From Streptomyces pilosus (GTDB lineage: Bacteria > Actinomycetota > Actinomycetes > Streptomycetales > Streptomycetaceae): a DNA stretch of 64,000 nucleotides. Where the stretch lies: assembly GCF_014649835.1 (NCBI RefSeq), contig NZ_BMTU01000007.1:62001-126000 (forward strand), written 5' to 3'. The notes under the pieces were generated by a model. The model was not told where the DNA came from and did no database searches. It saw nothing but the letters and a program-made list of their open reading frames with translations. A program made the translations under genes and the position numbers. Below are positions 1 through 10,817 of this stretch, piece after piece. Positions within the stretch are counted from its first letter, which is position 1. Every line of letters starts with the position of its first letter.

Positions 1-30
1 GCGGACGTCCGGGGCGAAGTGCGAGAACAG

Positions 31-63
31 TGGTCCAGACCTATTGACCCGTGGTCCAGACCT
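31..63 (+). promoter_or_regulatory. Twin 12-bp chitinase operator repeats (dre-like)
   Basis: TGGTCCAGACCT occurs twice, at 31-42 and 52-63, starts 21 bp apart (two helical turns), about 80 bp before the chitinase start. Paired direct repeats of this sequence are the classic control element of Streptomyces chitinase promoters for chitin induction and glucose repression. The palindromic part GGTCCAGACC also resembles the DasR-responsive element. That they regulate this gene is inferred from position and known family behaviour. Confidence 0.85.
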
Positions 64-139
64 TTCTATTCTCGCGGCACTGCGGGCGTGATGGCTCAGT
101 CACGCCCACAACGGCTTCTCCCCCATAAGGAGGCGCAGC

Positions 140-1960
<1,821 letters not shown>

Positions 1961-1995
1961 ACGGCACGGCCCCCCGGGCCGCCGCCGGCACGTAG

Positions 1996-2031
1996 GAACC
2001 GCCCCCGGACGACCTGGTCCGGGGGCGGTTC
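1996..2031 (+). terminator. Chitinase terminator hairpin
   Basis: Perfect 15-bp stem (1996-2010 with 2017-2031) around a 6-nt loop, 36 bp after the chitinase stop. There is no long T tract, as is common in Streptomyces. It may also serve the convergent DUF2550 gene. Confidence 0.85.
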
Positions 2032-2122
2032 TCATGTGCTCCGACGCGTTCCGGCGGCCGCTGCCCGGGCCACGTCCGCCCTCCCCCGACAGCTCCGCCA
2101 CCAGGGGCCCGGAAACGTCGCT

Positions 2123-2578
2123 CTACGCGACGTTCACCCGCTGGCCGGGCGGGGCCGCCTCCAGCCAGGCGAGGAACCCGGTCAGCGCGTCCTCGCTCAT
2201 CGCGAGTTCCAGGCGGGTGCCCCGGTGCAGACAGGCGAGGATCACCGCGTCCGACAGCAGGGCCAGCTCTTCCTCGCCCTCGGGGACGCGGCGGCCGGCC
2301 ACCTCGATCGCGGACCGCTCCAGGACGCGGCGCGGCCGGGGCGCGTACGAGAAGACGCGGAACCACTCGACCCGGTCGCCGTTGTAGCGGGCCACCCCGT
2401 ACGCCCAGCCCTTGCCGCCGGCCTCACCGGCGGTCTCGGGGGCGTCCCAGCGCAGGCTGCAGTCGAAGGTGCCGCCGGAGCGCTGCAGGAGCCGCCGCCG
2501 CAGACCGAAGACGAAGAGCCCCACCACCACGAGCACCACGACGATTCCGCACACAGTCAGAGCGAGGACCATCGACAC
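2123..2578 (-). CDS. DUF2550 family membrane-anchored protein
   Basis: A 151-residue protein of unknown function. An N-terminal membrane helix (about residues 5-27, rich in V, L and F) is followed by a basic RRR stop-transfer segment and a soluble domain with GGTFDCSLRW and a W-rich centre. Such proteins are found in Actinobacteria directly downstream of atpC, as here, but no role in ATP synthase is established. An atp-distal hairpin lies between atpC and this gene, so it may have its own promoter. Length and context fit DUF2550 well. Confidence 0.82.
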   Translation of the reverse strand: MSMVLALTVCGIVVVLVVVGLFVFGLRRRLLQRSGGTFDCSLRWDAPETAGEAGGKGWAYGVARYNGDRVEWFRVFSYAPRPRRVLERSAIEVAGRRVPEGEEELALLSDAVILACLHRGTRLELAMSEDALTGFLAWLEAAPPGQRVNVA

Positions 2579-2628
2579 CGACCTCCTCGTCTCCTAGGTA
2601 ACGGAACGGAAAAATCATCCAGATCTGC

Positions 2629-2676
2629 CTCAGCCGCGACCGGCTCCGGATCGCTCCGGTGCCGGCCGCGGCTGAG
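2629..2676 (-). terminator. Hairpin terminator at the end of the atp operon
   Basis: A 16-position stem (2629-2644 with 2661-2676) with one A/C mismatch, just beyond the atpC stop. Its position suggests it ends the atp operon before the DUF2550 gene. There is only a distant T-rich patch on the minus strand. Confidence 0.7.
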
Positions 2677-2700
2677 TGACGTCATCGCACCTCGTCGGGG

Positions 2701-3078
2701 TCAGCGCCCCGCCGTCGCCGCCCGCAGACGGACGTCCGCGCGGCGCTCGGCCTCGGGGTCGTCCTCCGCCTTCGCGCGGGCCAGTTCCTGCTCGACGCTC
2801 TTGACGTCGATCTCGTCCGACAGCTCGGCGGTCTCGGCCAGCAGCGACAGCTTGTCGTCCGCGAACGAGATGAATCCGCCGTGCACGGCGGCGACGACCG
2901 TCCCGCCCTCGCGCGTGCGGATGGTCACCGGGCCCGACTCCAGCACACCGAGCAGCGGCTGGTGACCGGGCATGACGCCGATGTCGCCGGACGTGGTGCG
3001 CGCGACGACCAGGGTGGCCTCGCCGGACCAGACCTCTCGGTCGGCCGCGACCAGCGCGACGTGCAGCTCAGCAGCCAA
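2701..3078 (-). CDS. atpC: ATP synthase F1 epsilon subunit
   Basis: A 125-residue epsilon subunit of F1, part of the central rotor stalk, which couples gamma rotation and can brake ATP hydrolysis. The N-terminal beta-sandwich motif GDIGVMPGHQPLLG is present, followed by the C-terminal helical pair rich in E and R. I start it at TTG 3078 because a GAGGAG sequence (minus-strand complement of 3084-3089) lies five bases upstream and the protein then begins (M)AAELHVAL. A longer open frame to 3174 has no homology-like sequence. It is the last gene of the operon, separated from atpD by 131 bp that holds two hairpins. Confidence 0.95.
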   Translation of the reverse strand: MAAELHVALVAADREVWSGEATLVVARTTSGDIGVMPGHQPLLGVLESGPVTIRTREGGTVVAAVHGGFISFADDKLSLLAETAELSDEIDVKSVEQELARAKAEDDPEAERRADVRLRAATAGR

Positions 3079-3147
3079 GGTGGCTCCTCGGGTCACCACC
3101 CGGCGGTTGTGCCGGGTGTTGGTTACAAGTCTAGTAGGCGTGGGAGA

Positions 3148-3194
3148 GGGGGCGGGACGCGCCCGCCCCCTCAAGGGTGAGCCGTGCGGCTCAC
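3148..3194 (-). other. Two consecutive hairpins in the atpD-atpC gap
   Basis: Stem one has 9 bp of G/C (3148-3156 with 3162-3170). Stem two has 7 bp (3177-3183 with 3188-3194, GTGAGCC/GGCTCAC, 4-nt loop). Both lie in the transcribed spacer between atpD and atpC. They could set the lower epsilon level by partial termination or by mRNA processing. That is inference. Confidence 0.55.
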
Positions 3195-3209
3195 ATCAGA
3201 ACCCGGGGG

Positions 3210-4646
3210 TCAGGAGACGCCCAGCTCCTTCGCGTTCTTCTTCAGGTCCTCGATGCCACCGCACATGAAGAACGCCTGCTCCGGGAAGTGGTCGTACTCA
3301 CCGTCGCAGATCGCGTTGAACGCGGCGATCGACTCGTCCAGCGGCACGTCCGAACCGTCCACGCCGGTGAACTGCTTGGCGACGTGGGTGTTCTGGGACA
3401 GGAAGCGCTCCACGCGACGGGCACGGTGGACGACGAGCTTGTCCTCCTCGCCGAGCTCGTCGATACCGAGGATCGCGATGATGTCCTGCAGGTCCTTGTA
3501 CTTCTGCAGGATGTTCTTCACGCGCATCGCGGCGTTGTAGTGGTCCGCCGCGATGTACCGCGGGTCGAGGATGCGGGACGTCGAGTCCAGCGGGTCCACG
3601 GCCGGGTAGATGCCCTTCTCCGAGATCGGACGGGAGAGCACCGTCGTCGCGTCGAGGTGGGCGAAGGTGGTGGCCGGGGCCGGGTCGGTCAGGTCGTCCG
3701 CGGGGACGTAGATCGCCTGCATCGAGGTGATCGAGTGACCACGGGTCGAGGTGATGCGCTCCTGGAGGAGACCCATCTCGTCGGCCAGGTTCGGCTGGTA
3801 GCCCACCGCGGAGGGCATGCGGCCGAGCAGGGTCGACACCTCGGAACCGGCCTGGGTGAAGCGGAAGATGTTGTCGATGAAGAACAGCACGTCCTGCTTC
3901 TGCACATCGCGGAAGTACTCCGCCATGGTCAGACCGGCGAGGGCCACGCGCAGACGGGTGCCCGGGGGCTCGTCCATCTGGCCGAAGACCAGGGCGGTCT
4001 TGTCGATGACGCCCGACTCGCTCATCTCGTCGATGAGGTCGTTGCCCTCACGGGTGCGCTCACCGACACCGGCGAACACCGACACACCGTCGTGGTTGTT
4101 GGCGACGCGGTAGATCATCTCCTGGATGAGCACCGTCTTGCCGACGCCGGCACCGCCGAACAGGCCGATCTTTCCGCCCTTGACGTACGGGGTGAGAAGG
4201 TCGATGACCTTGACGCCGGTCTCGAACATCTCGGTCTTCGACTCGAGCTCGTCGAAGTTCGGCGCCTTGCGGTGGATCGGCCAGCGCTCGCCCGTGTACT
4301 TCTCGTCGGAGTTCAGCACCTCACCGAGGGTGTTGAACACCTTGCCGGTGGTGAAGTCGCCGACCGGCACGGAGATGGAGGAACCCGTGTCGGTCACCGG
4401 GGCCTGGCGGACCAGACCGTCGGTGGGCTGCATGGAGATGGTGCGGACCAGGCCGTCACCGAGGTGCTGCGCGACCTCGAGGGTCAGCGTCTTCAGCTGG
4501 CCCTCGTTCGCCGGGTCGGCGACCTGGACGTGCAGGGCGTTGTAGATCTCCGGCATCGCGTCGACGGGGAACTCCACGTCGACGACCGGGCCGATGACCC
4601 GGGCGACGCGGCCCGTAGCCGTCGCGGTCTCAACAGTGGTGGTCAT
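3210..4646 (-). CDS. atpD: ATP synthase F1 beta subunit (catalytic)
   Basis: A 478-residue catalytic subunit that makes or hydrolyses ATP at three sites of the alpha3beta3 ring. The Walker A loop GGAGVGKT (about 164-171, K170), the catalytic-region GERTREGNDL segment, Walker B LFFIDNIFRFTQAGSE and the DELSEED-equivalent GIDELGEEDK are all seen. The ATG start overlaps the atpG stop by one base (TAATG), indicating translational coupling. Full family length. Confidence 0.98.
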   Translation of the reverse strand: MTTTVETATATGRVARVIGPVVDVEFPVDAMPEIYNALHVQVADPANEGQLKTLTLEVAQHLGDGLVRTISMQPTDGLVRQAPVTDTGSSISVPVGDFTTGKVFNTLGEVLNSDEKYTGERWPIHRKAPNFDELESKTEMFETGVKVIDLLTPYVKGGKIGLFGGAGVGKTVLIQEMIYRVANNHDGVSVFAGVGERTREGNDLIDEMSESGVIDKTALVFGQMDEPPGTRLRVALAGLTMAEYFRDVQKQDVLFFIDNIFRFTQAGSEVSTLLGRMPSAVGYQPNLADEMGLLQERITSTRGHSITSMQAIYVPADDLTDPAPATTFAHLDATTVLSRPISEKGIYPAVDPLDSTSRILDPRYIAADHYNAAMRVKNILQKYKDLQDIIAILGIDELGEEDKLVVHRARRVERFLSQNTHVAKQFTGVDGSDVPLDESIAAFNAICDGEYDHFPEQAFFMCGGIEDLKKNAKELGVS

Positions 4647-5563
4647 TAGTTGTCACTCCCCGCGTTCGCGTCGGCCAGGGCACTGGCGCCACCGACGATC
4701 TCGCTGATTTCCTGGGTGATTTCGGCCTGGCGGGCCGCGTTGGCAAGACGGGAGAGCGTGTTGATCAGCTCGCCCGCGTTGTCGGTGGCCGACTTCATCG
4801 CGCGCCGCGTGGCGGCGTGCTTCGAAGCGGCCGACTGGAGCAGCGCGTTGTAGATGCGGCTTTCGACGTACCGCGGCAGCAGGGCGTCGAGGACGTCCTC
4901 CGCCGAGGGCTCGAAGTCGAACAGCGGCAGGATCTCGCCCTTGGTGGACGTCTTCTCCGCGACCTCGTCGAGGCGCAGGGGAAGCATCCGGGAGTCGACC
5001 GCCGTCTGCGTCATCATCGACACGAACTCGGTGTAGACGATGTGGAGCTCGTCCACGCCGCCGTCCGCCGTCTCCGTCTGGAGCGCCTCGATGAGCGGGG
5101 CCGCGACCTTCTTGGCGTCCGCGTACGAGGGCTCGTCGGTGAAGCCCGTGAACGTCTCCGCGACCTTGCGCTCGCGGAAGTTGTAGTGGGCGACACCGCG
5201 CCGGCCGACGATGTACGTCTCGACCTGCTTGCCCTCGCGCTCCAGGCGCTCGGTCAGCTGCTCCGCCGCCTTGATGGCGTTGGCGTTGAAGGCGCCGGCC
5301 AGTCCGCGGTCGCTCGTGAGGAGCAGGACCGCGACACGGGCCGGGTTCTCCGCCTCCGTGGTCAGCGGGTGCTTGGTGTTCGACCCGGTTCCGACCGCCG
5401 TGACCGCGCGGGTGAGCTCCCGCGCGTACGGCGTGGAGGCCGCCACCTTGCGCTGCGCCTTGACGACGCGCGAGGCGGCGATCATCTCCATCGCCTTGGT
5501 GATCTTCTTGGTCGCGGTGACGGATCGGATGCGACGCTTGTAGACCCGGAGCTGGGCTCCCAT
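4646..5563 (-). CDS. atpG: ATP synthase F1 gamma subunit
   Basis: A 305-residue central shaft subunit that rotates inside the alpha3beta3 ring. The long N-terminal helix (RRIRSVTATKKITKAMEMIA) and the C-terminal helix with the MKSATDNAGELI signature are both present. The stop overlaps the atpD start, and the ATG at 5563 lies 21 bp after the atpA stop. Slightly longer than the E. coli subunit, as usual in Streptomyces. Confidence 0.97.
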   Translation of the reverse strand: MGAQLRVYKRRIRSVTATKKITKAMEMIAASRVVKAQRKVAASTPYARELTRAVTAVGTGSNTKHPLTTEAENPARVAVLLLTSDRGLAGAFNANAIKAAEQLTERLEREGKQVETYIVGRRGVAHYNFRERKVAETFTGFTDEPSYADAKKVAAPLIEALQTETADGGVDELHIVYTEFVSMMTQTAVDSRMLPLRLDEVAEKTSTKGEILPLFDFEPSAEDVLDALLPRYVESRIYNALLQSAASKHAATRRAMKSATDNAGELINTLSRLANAARQAEITQEISEIVGGASALADANAGSDN

Positions 5564-5584
5564 GAGTCAGGTCCCTTCCTTACG

Positions 5585-7174
5585 TCACTTGGCGGCGGAC
5601 GGGGCGTCCTCGCCGAGCAGCTTGCCGTCGCTGGTCTCGAACTGCTTCTTGAAGTCCGCGATCGCCTCGGCCACGGCCTGCAGGGTGTCGTCGGACATCT
5701 TGCCGCCCTCACGGATGGAGGTCATGAGGCCCTGCTCCTTGCGGTGCAGGTACTCCAGCAGCTCCTTCTCGAAGCGGCGGATGTCGGCGACGGGGACCTC
5801 GTCCATCTTGCCGGTGGTGCCGGCCCAGACGGAGACGACCTGGTCCTCGGTGGACATCGGCTGGTACTGGTCCTGCTTCAGCAGCTCGACCATGCGCTGA
5901 CCGCGCTCCAGCTGCGCCTTCGACGCGGCGTCCAGGTCGGAACCGAAGGCGGCGAACGCCTCGAGCTCACGGAACTGGGCGAGGTCCACGCGCAGACGGC
6001 CGGAGACCTGCTTCATCGCCTTGTGCTGCGCGGAACCACCGACTCGGGAGACGGAGATACCGACGTTCAGCGCGGGGCGCTGACCGGCGTTGAACAGGTC
6101 CGACTCCAGGAAGCACTGGCCGTCGGTGATGGAGATGACGTTGGTCGGGATGAACGCCGAGACGTCGTTGGCCTTGGTCTCGACGATCGGCAGACCGGTC
6201 ATCGAGCCGGCGCCCATCTCGTCGGAGAGCTTCGCGCAGCGCTCCAGCAGGCGGGAGTGCAGGTAGAAGACGTCACCCGGGTAGGCCTCGCGGCCCGGCG
6301 GGCGGCGCAGCAGCAGCGACACGGCGCGGTAGGCGTCGGCCTGCTTCGACAGGTCGTCGAAGATGATCAGGACGTGCTTGCCCTCGTACATCCACTGCTG
6401 ACCGATGGCCGAACCGGTGTACGGCGCCAGGTACTTGAAGCCGGCCGGGTCGGACGCCGGGGCGGCGACGATGGTCGTGTACTCCAGCGCGCCGTTCTCC
6501 TCCAGCGCGCGGCGGACCGACGCGATGGTGGAGCCCTTCTGGCCGATGGCGACGTAGATGCAGCGGACCTGCTTCTTCGGGTCGCCGGTGCGCCAGTTGT
6601 CACGCTGGTTGATGATCGTGTCGACGGCCAGGGCGGTCTTGCCGGTCTGGCGGTCGCCGATGATCAGCTGGCGCTGACCACGGCCGATCGGGGTCATGGC
6701 GTCGACGGCCTTGTAGCCCGTCTCCATCGGCTCGTGCACCGACTTGCGCTGCATGACCGTGGGGGCCTGCAGTTCGAGGGCGCGGCGGCCCTCGGTCTCG
6801 ATCTCGCCGAGGCCGTCGATCGGGTTGCCGAGCGGGTCGACCACGCGGCCGAGGTAGCCCTCGCCCACGGCGACGGACAGGACCTCGCCGGTGCGGGTGA
6901 CCGGCTGGCCCTCTTCGATACCGCTGAACTCACCGAGGACGATGGCACCGATCTCGCGCTCCTCGAGGTTGAGGGCGAGGCCGAGGGTGCCGTCCTCGAA
7001 CTTCAGCAGCTCGTTGGCCATGGCCGAGGGCAGGCCCTCGACCTTCGCGATGCCGTCGCCGGCAAGGGTGACCGTACCGACCTCCTCGCGCGAGGCCGCG
7101 TCCGGCTTGTACGACTGGACGAAGTTCTCCAGTGCGTCCCGGATCTCCTCCGGCCGGATCGTGAGCTCCGCCAT
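5585..7174 (-). CDS. atpA: ATP synthase F1 alpha subunit
   Basis: A 529-residue regulatory nucleotide-binding subunit of F1. P-loop GDRQTGKT, YVAIGQKGS and the alpha-specific signature PAINVGISVSRVGGSAQ (here PALNVGISVSRVGGSAQ) are visible. I use ATG 7174 (MAELTIRPEEI) because the family begins there. An in-frame extension of 31 codons to 7267 is repetitive, glycine/proline-rich and not family-like. It lies downstream of atpH after a 135-bp gap. Confidence 0.97.
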   Translation of the reverse strand: MAELTIRPEEIRDALENFVQSYKPDAASREEVGTVTLAGDGIAKVEGLPSAMANELLKFEDGTLGLALNLEEREIGAIVLGEFSGIEEGQPVTRTGEVLSVAVGEGYLGRVVDPLGNPIDGLGEIETEGRRALELQAPTVMQRKSVHEPMETGYKAVDAMTPIGRGQRQLIIGDRQTGKTALAVDTIINQRDNWRTGDPKKQVRCIYVAIGQKGSTIASVRRALEENGALEYTTIVAAPASDPAGFKYLAPYTGSAIGQQWMYEGKHVLIIFDDLSKQADAYRAVSLLLRRPPGREAYPGDVFYLHSRLLERCAKLSDEMGAGSMTGLPIVETKANDVSAFIPTNVISITDGQCFLESDLFNAGQRPALNVGISVSRVGGSAQHKAMKQVSGRLRVDLAQFRELEAFAAFGSDLDAASKAQLERGQRMVELLKQDQYQPMSTEDQVVSVWAGTTGKMDEVPVADIRRFEKELLEYLHRKEQGLMTSIREGGKMSDDTLQAVAEAIADFKKQFETSDGKLLGEDAPSAAK

Positions 7175-7309
7175 CTGAGTTCCCTGCTCTCCTTGTTGGG
7201 CCCGAAGTTTCACTTGGGGGGGATGGGGACTCCCCCCCGAAAGAGGTGAATCCTCTGCACGGCCCAACCAGGGCCGTAAGTATGTACTGCCTATTCGGAA
7301 ATGTGCTGC

Positions 7310-8125
7310 TCAGCTCGACAGCCGGCGGCTCGCGTCCTCGAGCCGGTCCGCCATGGAGCCGTTGATGACCTCGTCACCGACCTGCACCCGGATCCCGCCG
7401 ACGACCTCGGGGTCGACGTCGAGGTTGAGGTGCATCCGGCGGCCGTAGAGCTTCGCGAGGGCGTCGCCCAGGCGCTGCTTCTGCGGGTCGCTCAGCGGTA
7501 CCGCGGAGGTGACGACGGCCACCATGCGGTCCCGGCGGTCGGCGGCGAGCTTGGACAGGGACTCCAGTCCCGTCTCCAGGCTACGTCCTCGGGGCGCGGT
7601 CACCAGACGCGTCACCAGACGCTCGGTGGCGGCCTCGGCCCTGCCCCCGAGCAGGCTGCGCAGCAGCTCGCCCTTGGAGGAGGCGGGGGCGCTCCGGTTG
7701 GTCAGCGCGGCCCGCAGCTCGGTGTTGGAGGAGACGATCCGGCCGAACCGGAACAGCTCGTCCTCGACGTCGTCGAGCGCGCCGGCCTTCTGGGCGGCGG
7801 TGAGGTCGGCGATGTTCGCCAGCTCCTCGAGTGCGTCCACCAGGTCGCGGGACTGCGACCAGCGGGAGCGCACCATGCCGGCCACCAGGTCCGCGGCCGG
7901 GCCGCTGACCTGCGAGCCGAGCAGGCGCCGGGCCAGTTCGGCCTTGGCCTCACCGGCCTGCGCCGGGTCGGTGAGGACCCGACGCAGCGACACCTCGCGG
8001 TCGAGCAGCGCGGTGACGGCGGCCAGCTCTCCGGCGAGCGAGCCGGCGTCCACGGACGTGGAGTCCGTCAGCGCGTCGAGACGCTCACGTGCGGCTGCCA
8101 GGGCCTCGCGGCTCGCTCCGTTCAT
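7310..8125 (-). CDS. atpH: ATP synthase delta subunit
   Basis: A 271-residue peripheral-stalk subunit linking the b dimer to the F1 head (OSCP family). It is about 90 residues longer than the E. coli protein, typical of actinobacterial delta. The conserved C-terminal segment DPEVVGGIRVQVGDEVINGS is present. Its ATG overlaps the atpF stop in an ATGA tetranucleotide (8122-8125), so it should be translationally coupled to atpF. Confidence 0.96.
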   Translation of the reverse strand: MNGASREALAAARERLDALTDSTSVDAGSLAGELAAVTALLDREVSLRRVLTDPAQAGEAKAELARRLLGSQVSGPAADLVAGMVRSRWSQSRDLVDALEELANIADLTAAQKAGALDDVEDELFRFGRIVSSNTELRAALTNRSAPASSKGELLRSLLGGRAEAATERLVTRLVTAPRGRSLETGLESLSKLAADRRDRMVAVVTSAVPLSDPQKQRLGDALAKLYGRRMHLNLDVDPEVVGGIRVQVGDEVINGSMADRLEDASRRLSS

Positions 8126-8670
8126 CGTGCGGCCTCGGCCTTCTGGTCGAGCTCGTCGAGGAAGCGGTCGATCACGCGGCTCTGCCGGGCGTGGTCCTCG
8201 AGGGACTCGCCGACGAGCTTGCCGGCCAGGTCGGTGGCGAGCTTGCCGACGTCCTGGCGCAGCGCGGACGCGGCGGCCTTGCGGTCGGCCTCGATCTGCG
8301 CGTGACCGGCGGCGACGATCTCCTCGCGCTGACGCTGGCCCTCGGCCCGCATCTCGGCGATGAGCGCGGCACCCTGCTCCTGCGCCTCCTGGCGCAGACG
8401 CGCGGCCTCGTGCCGGGCTTCGGCGAGCTGAGCCTTGTACTGCTCAAGGACGCTCTGGGCCTCGACCTTCATGGTCTCGGCCTCTTCGATACCGCCTTCG
8501 ATCGCCGCTCGGCGCTCCTCCAGAACCTTGTTGATGTTCGGGAGCAGCTTCTTCCAGAAGAAGAAGAACACGATGGCGAAGGCGATGGTGCCGACGAGCA
8601 GCTCGGGGCCCGGAGGGAGGAGCGGGTTCTGCTCCTCACCGGCCGCCAGCTGCACCAGGTTGGCGATCAC
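8122..8670 (-). CDS. atpF: ATP synthase Fo b subunit
   Basis: A 182-residue b subunit. There is one N-terminal membrane helix (about residues 25-43), then a long charged coiled coil (EERRAAIEGGIEEAETMKVE onward) that forms the stator stalk. The start is GTG at 8670 with AAAGG upstream on the minus strand. An ATG two bases upstream is out of frame. It overlaps atpH by four bases. Confidence 0.96.
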   Translation of the reverse strand: MIANLVQLAAGEEQNPLLPPGPELLVGTIAFAIVFFFFWKKLLPNINKVLEERRAAIEGGIEEAETMKVEAQSVLEQYKAQLAEARHEAARLRQEAQEQGAALIAEMRAEGQRQREEIVAAGHAQIEADRKAAASALRQDVGKLATDLAGKLVGESLEDHARQSRVIDRFLDELDQKAEAAR

Positions 8671-8711
8671 ATCAGTGCCTTTCGTCGAAACGTGTCGGTG
8701 AGTAAGGGTTC

Positions 8712-8948
8712 TTACTGGCCGAACACGAACGGCATAACGATGCCGATGAGGGCGAGCGCCTCACAGAAGGCGAAGCCCAGGATCTGGTTGGCGCGGATCA
8801 GGCCGGCAGCCTCGGGCTGGCGGGCGAGGGCCTGGGTGCCCTGGCCGAAGATGATGCCGATGCCGATGCCGGGGCCGATGGCGGCGAGGCCGTAACCGAT
8901 GGAACCGACCGAGCCGGAGACAGCGGCAAGGGTCTCAGTGGCAGCCAT
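8712..8948 (-). CDS. atpE: ATP synthase Fo c subunit
   Basis: A 78-residue proteolipid forming the rotating c-ring. It has two membrane helices joined by the polar loop RQP (43-45), the glycine-rich helix 1 pattern GPGIGIGIIFG, and the proton-binding carboxylate E63 in FCEALAL. Glutamate without the sodium-site residues fits a proton-driven enzyme. Confidence 0.97.
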   Translation of the reverse strand: MAATETLAAVSGSVGSIGYGLAAIGPGIGIGIIFGQGTQALARQPEAAGLIRANQILGFAFCEALALIGIVMPFVFGQ

Positions 8949-9024
8949 GCTGGATCTTCCTTCTCTTTACATGGACCGGTGGGGGTTGGCCACCGGACGA
9001 TTGGAGGTGCGGGGGTGGGGCGGC

Positions 9025-9843
9025 TCAGTGGTGCTCGGCGAGAGCACCCTGAACGTAGGAGCAGGCCAGCAGTACGAAGACGTACGCCTGGACGGCCTGG
9101 ACGAAGAGCTCGAAGAGGATCATGACGATGGTCATGACGAACGAGACACCGGCGGCCGGGATCATCCAGCTGTTCAGCAGGTACCAGCTGGCGACGGTGA
9201 ACATCACGAGCAGCAGGTGGCCGGCGAACATGTTGGCGAAGAGCCGGACCGCGTGCGTGAAGGGCCGGACGAGGACGTTGGAGAAGAACTCGATGACCAC
9301 GACGAGCGGCAGCACCGGGCCGAGCGACTTGTCGTATCCGGTGAGGTTCTTGAATCCGCCGGCGAAGCCGTGCTTCTTGAACGTGAGCCCGAGCCACACG
9401 ACGTAGACGATCGCGGCGAGCACCGCCGGGAAGGCGATGATCGAGGACACCGGGAACTGGGCCAGCGGGATCACGGACCAGATGTTCATGATCCAGATGA
9501 AGAAGAACAGCGAGACCATGAGGGGGACGTACTTCTCGCCCTCCTTCTTGCCGAGGGTCTCGTAGACGATGCCGCGGCGGACGAAGTCGTAGCCGGCCTC
9601 ACCGACCATCTGCAGCTTGCCCGGCACCACCTTGGCCTTGCCGAAGGCCGCATAGAAGAAGGTGACGACGAGGAGGGTGGTGATGAGCGCGAGCAGCATC
9701 ACCTTGTTGAACTCGAACCCCCCGACCGTGGCGATCGGCTGGAAGAGGAACGAGTGCAGGCCCGGAGCCGGAAAACCACACCCGTTGTCGGACATGATCC
9801 GACAGCTCCAGTCAAACGCGAGCTGGGTCTGGTCAGCACTCAC
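9025..9843 (-). CDS. atpB: ATP synthase Fo a subunit
   Basis: A 272-residue multi-pass membrane protein carrying the two proton half-channels. The essential arginine is in VRLFANMFAGH, and FELFVQAVQAYVF is the conserved last helix. I start at GTG 9843 because AAGGAG (complement of 9850-9855) lies six bases upstream. An ATG-led frame reaches 9903 but lacks a ribosome site and family similarity. The N-terminal portion contains the CGFPAPGLHSFLF signature of actinobacterial AtpB. Confidence 0.95.
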   Translation of the reverse strand: MSADQTQLAFDWSCRIMSDNGCGFPAPGLHSFLFQPIATVGGFEFNKVMLLALITTLLVVTFFYAAFGKAKVVPGKLQMVGEAGYDFVRRGIVYETLGKKEGEKYVPLMVSLFFFIWIMNIWSVIPLAQFPVSSIIAFPAVLAAIVYVVWLGLTFKKHGFAGGFKNLTGYDKSLGPVLPLVVVIEFFSNVLVRPFTHAVRLFANMFAGHLLLVMFTVASWYLLNSWMIPAAGVSFVMTIVMILFELFVQAVQAYVFVLLACSYVQGALAEHH

Positions 9844-10068
9844 CGCGGGCTCCTTCGGCGTGACGCATAGGTACGGCAACCTCGTTGTGTCGGCGCGGCA
9901 CACAGCCGCGGTTCGGCACCGGACAGGTGTTACGGATGTGGGGGCGGCTGTGGGGCATCGAGCCTCGCGATCGCTCAGGCGTCAGCTCGGATGCCCGCGC
10001 CCGCGATGCCGCAGTTGGCACCGGACGATAGCAGGAGTTCCCACCGGCCTTTATCGCGCCCCTACCCG

Positions 10069-10506
10069 TCACGACGACGGCCCCGTCTTCTCGGACTTGT
10101 CACTCTTCGCGGATTCCGGATCGACGTAGAAGAGCTTGGCCTTCATGTGTGCCCGGGCCTGTGCGGCCATCCACACGAGGGTCGCCACGACGAGCGAGAT
10201 CGCGAACGTCTTCGGGTTGAAGAGCGAGGTGTCCTTGAAGATCGCGACGAAGATCATGAGCAGCAGGAGCTGTGCGACGTAGAGCATCAGGCCCATGGCC
10301 TGGAACAGCTGCGGAAGCGACTTCGCCGTCCACTGCAGGACGTACAGGCCGATTCCCATGAACAGGATGGCGAGCACGGTCCCGACGGCTGCTCCGAGGG
10401 CACCCTTGCCACCGGCCACCGCAGCGCTGACGGCAACGGCGACCGCACCGGCAGCGGCTGTGGGCACAGCACACTGCAGAAGGTTCCGGACGTCATTGGA
10501 CGGCAT
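10069..10506 (-). CDS. atpI: ATP synthase assembly protein AtpI-like
   Basis: A 145-residue membrane protein at the head of the atp operon, with four predicted helices and a charged tail (AKSDKSEKTGPSS). AtpI proteins assist c-ring assembly and possibly magnesium uptake. Sequence is weakly conserved, so the call relies on topology and position. The start ATG 10506 follows a GGAG eight bases upstream. Longer alternatives reach 10605 without a ribosome site. Confidence 0.85.
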   Translation of the reverse strand: MPSNDVRNLLQCAVPTAAAGAVAVAVSAAVAGGKGALGAAVGTVLAILFMGIGLYVLQWTAKSLPQLFQAMGLMLYVAQLLLLMIFVAIFKDTSLFNPKTFAISLVVATLVWMAAQARAHMKAKLFYVDPESAKSDKSEKTGPSS

Positions 10507-10817
10507 GGCGGCAACTCCGCATTTCACAGGGGGCAGGGTGTCGTCATGGACGAGCGTAGACCCCCGGGTCGAGTGATCATTCCTCGCACCGGTGAACCGT
10601 CGCACTGCGGTCCTTCGGCTCTCTCCGGGGTTCTCGTGAACGCTATCACAAACTATTTGATGGAGTCTTTACCTGTCAGGTGTGCCCGGCGTCACACATG
10701 AGAGTGAATCCGCGCGTCTGAGCGGGATCCCGGGCCCTATGTCTGGTATTGGGCGATTCGCACCCCCAACACCGTCCCACAGGAGACCCACGACTTGGCA
10801 ATGCTCTAGGCGGATTC
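10507..10817 (-). other. Intergenic region before the atp operon
   Basis: About 310 bp with no convincing gene. It contains an unusually AT-rich patch around 10640-10680 (TATCACAAACTATTTGATGG), the most likely place for the atp operon promoter on the minus strand. I cannot define -35 and -10 boxes with confidence. Confidence 0.4.

Noticed and set aside
4817..7249. 810-codon plus-strand frame over atpG and atpA
   Set aside because: An antisense shadow. The minus strand encodes full-length ATP synthase subunits.
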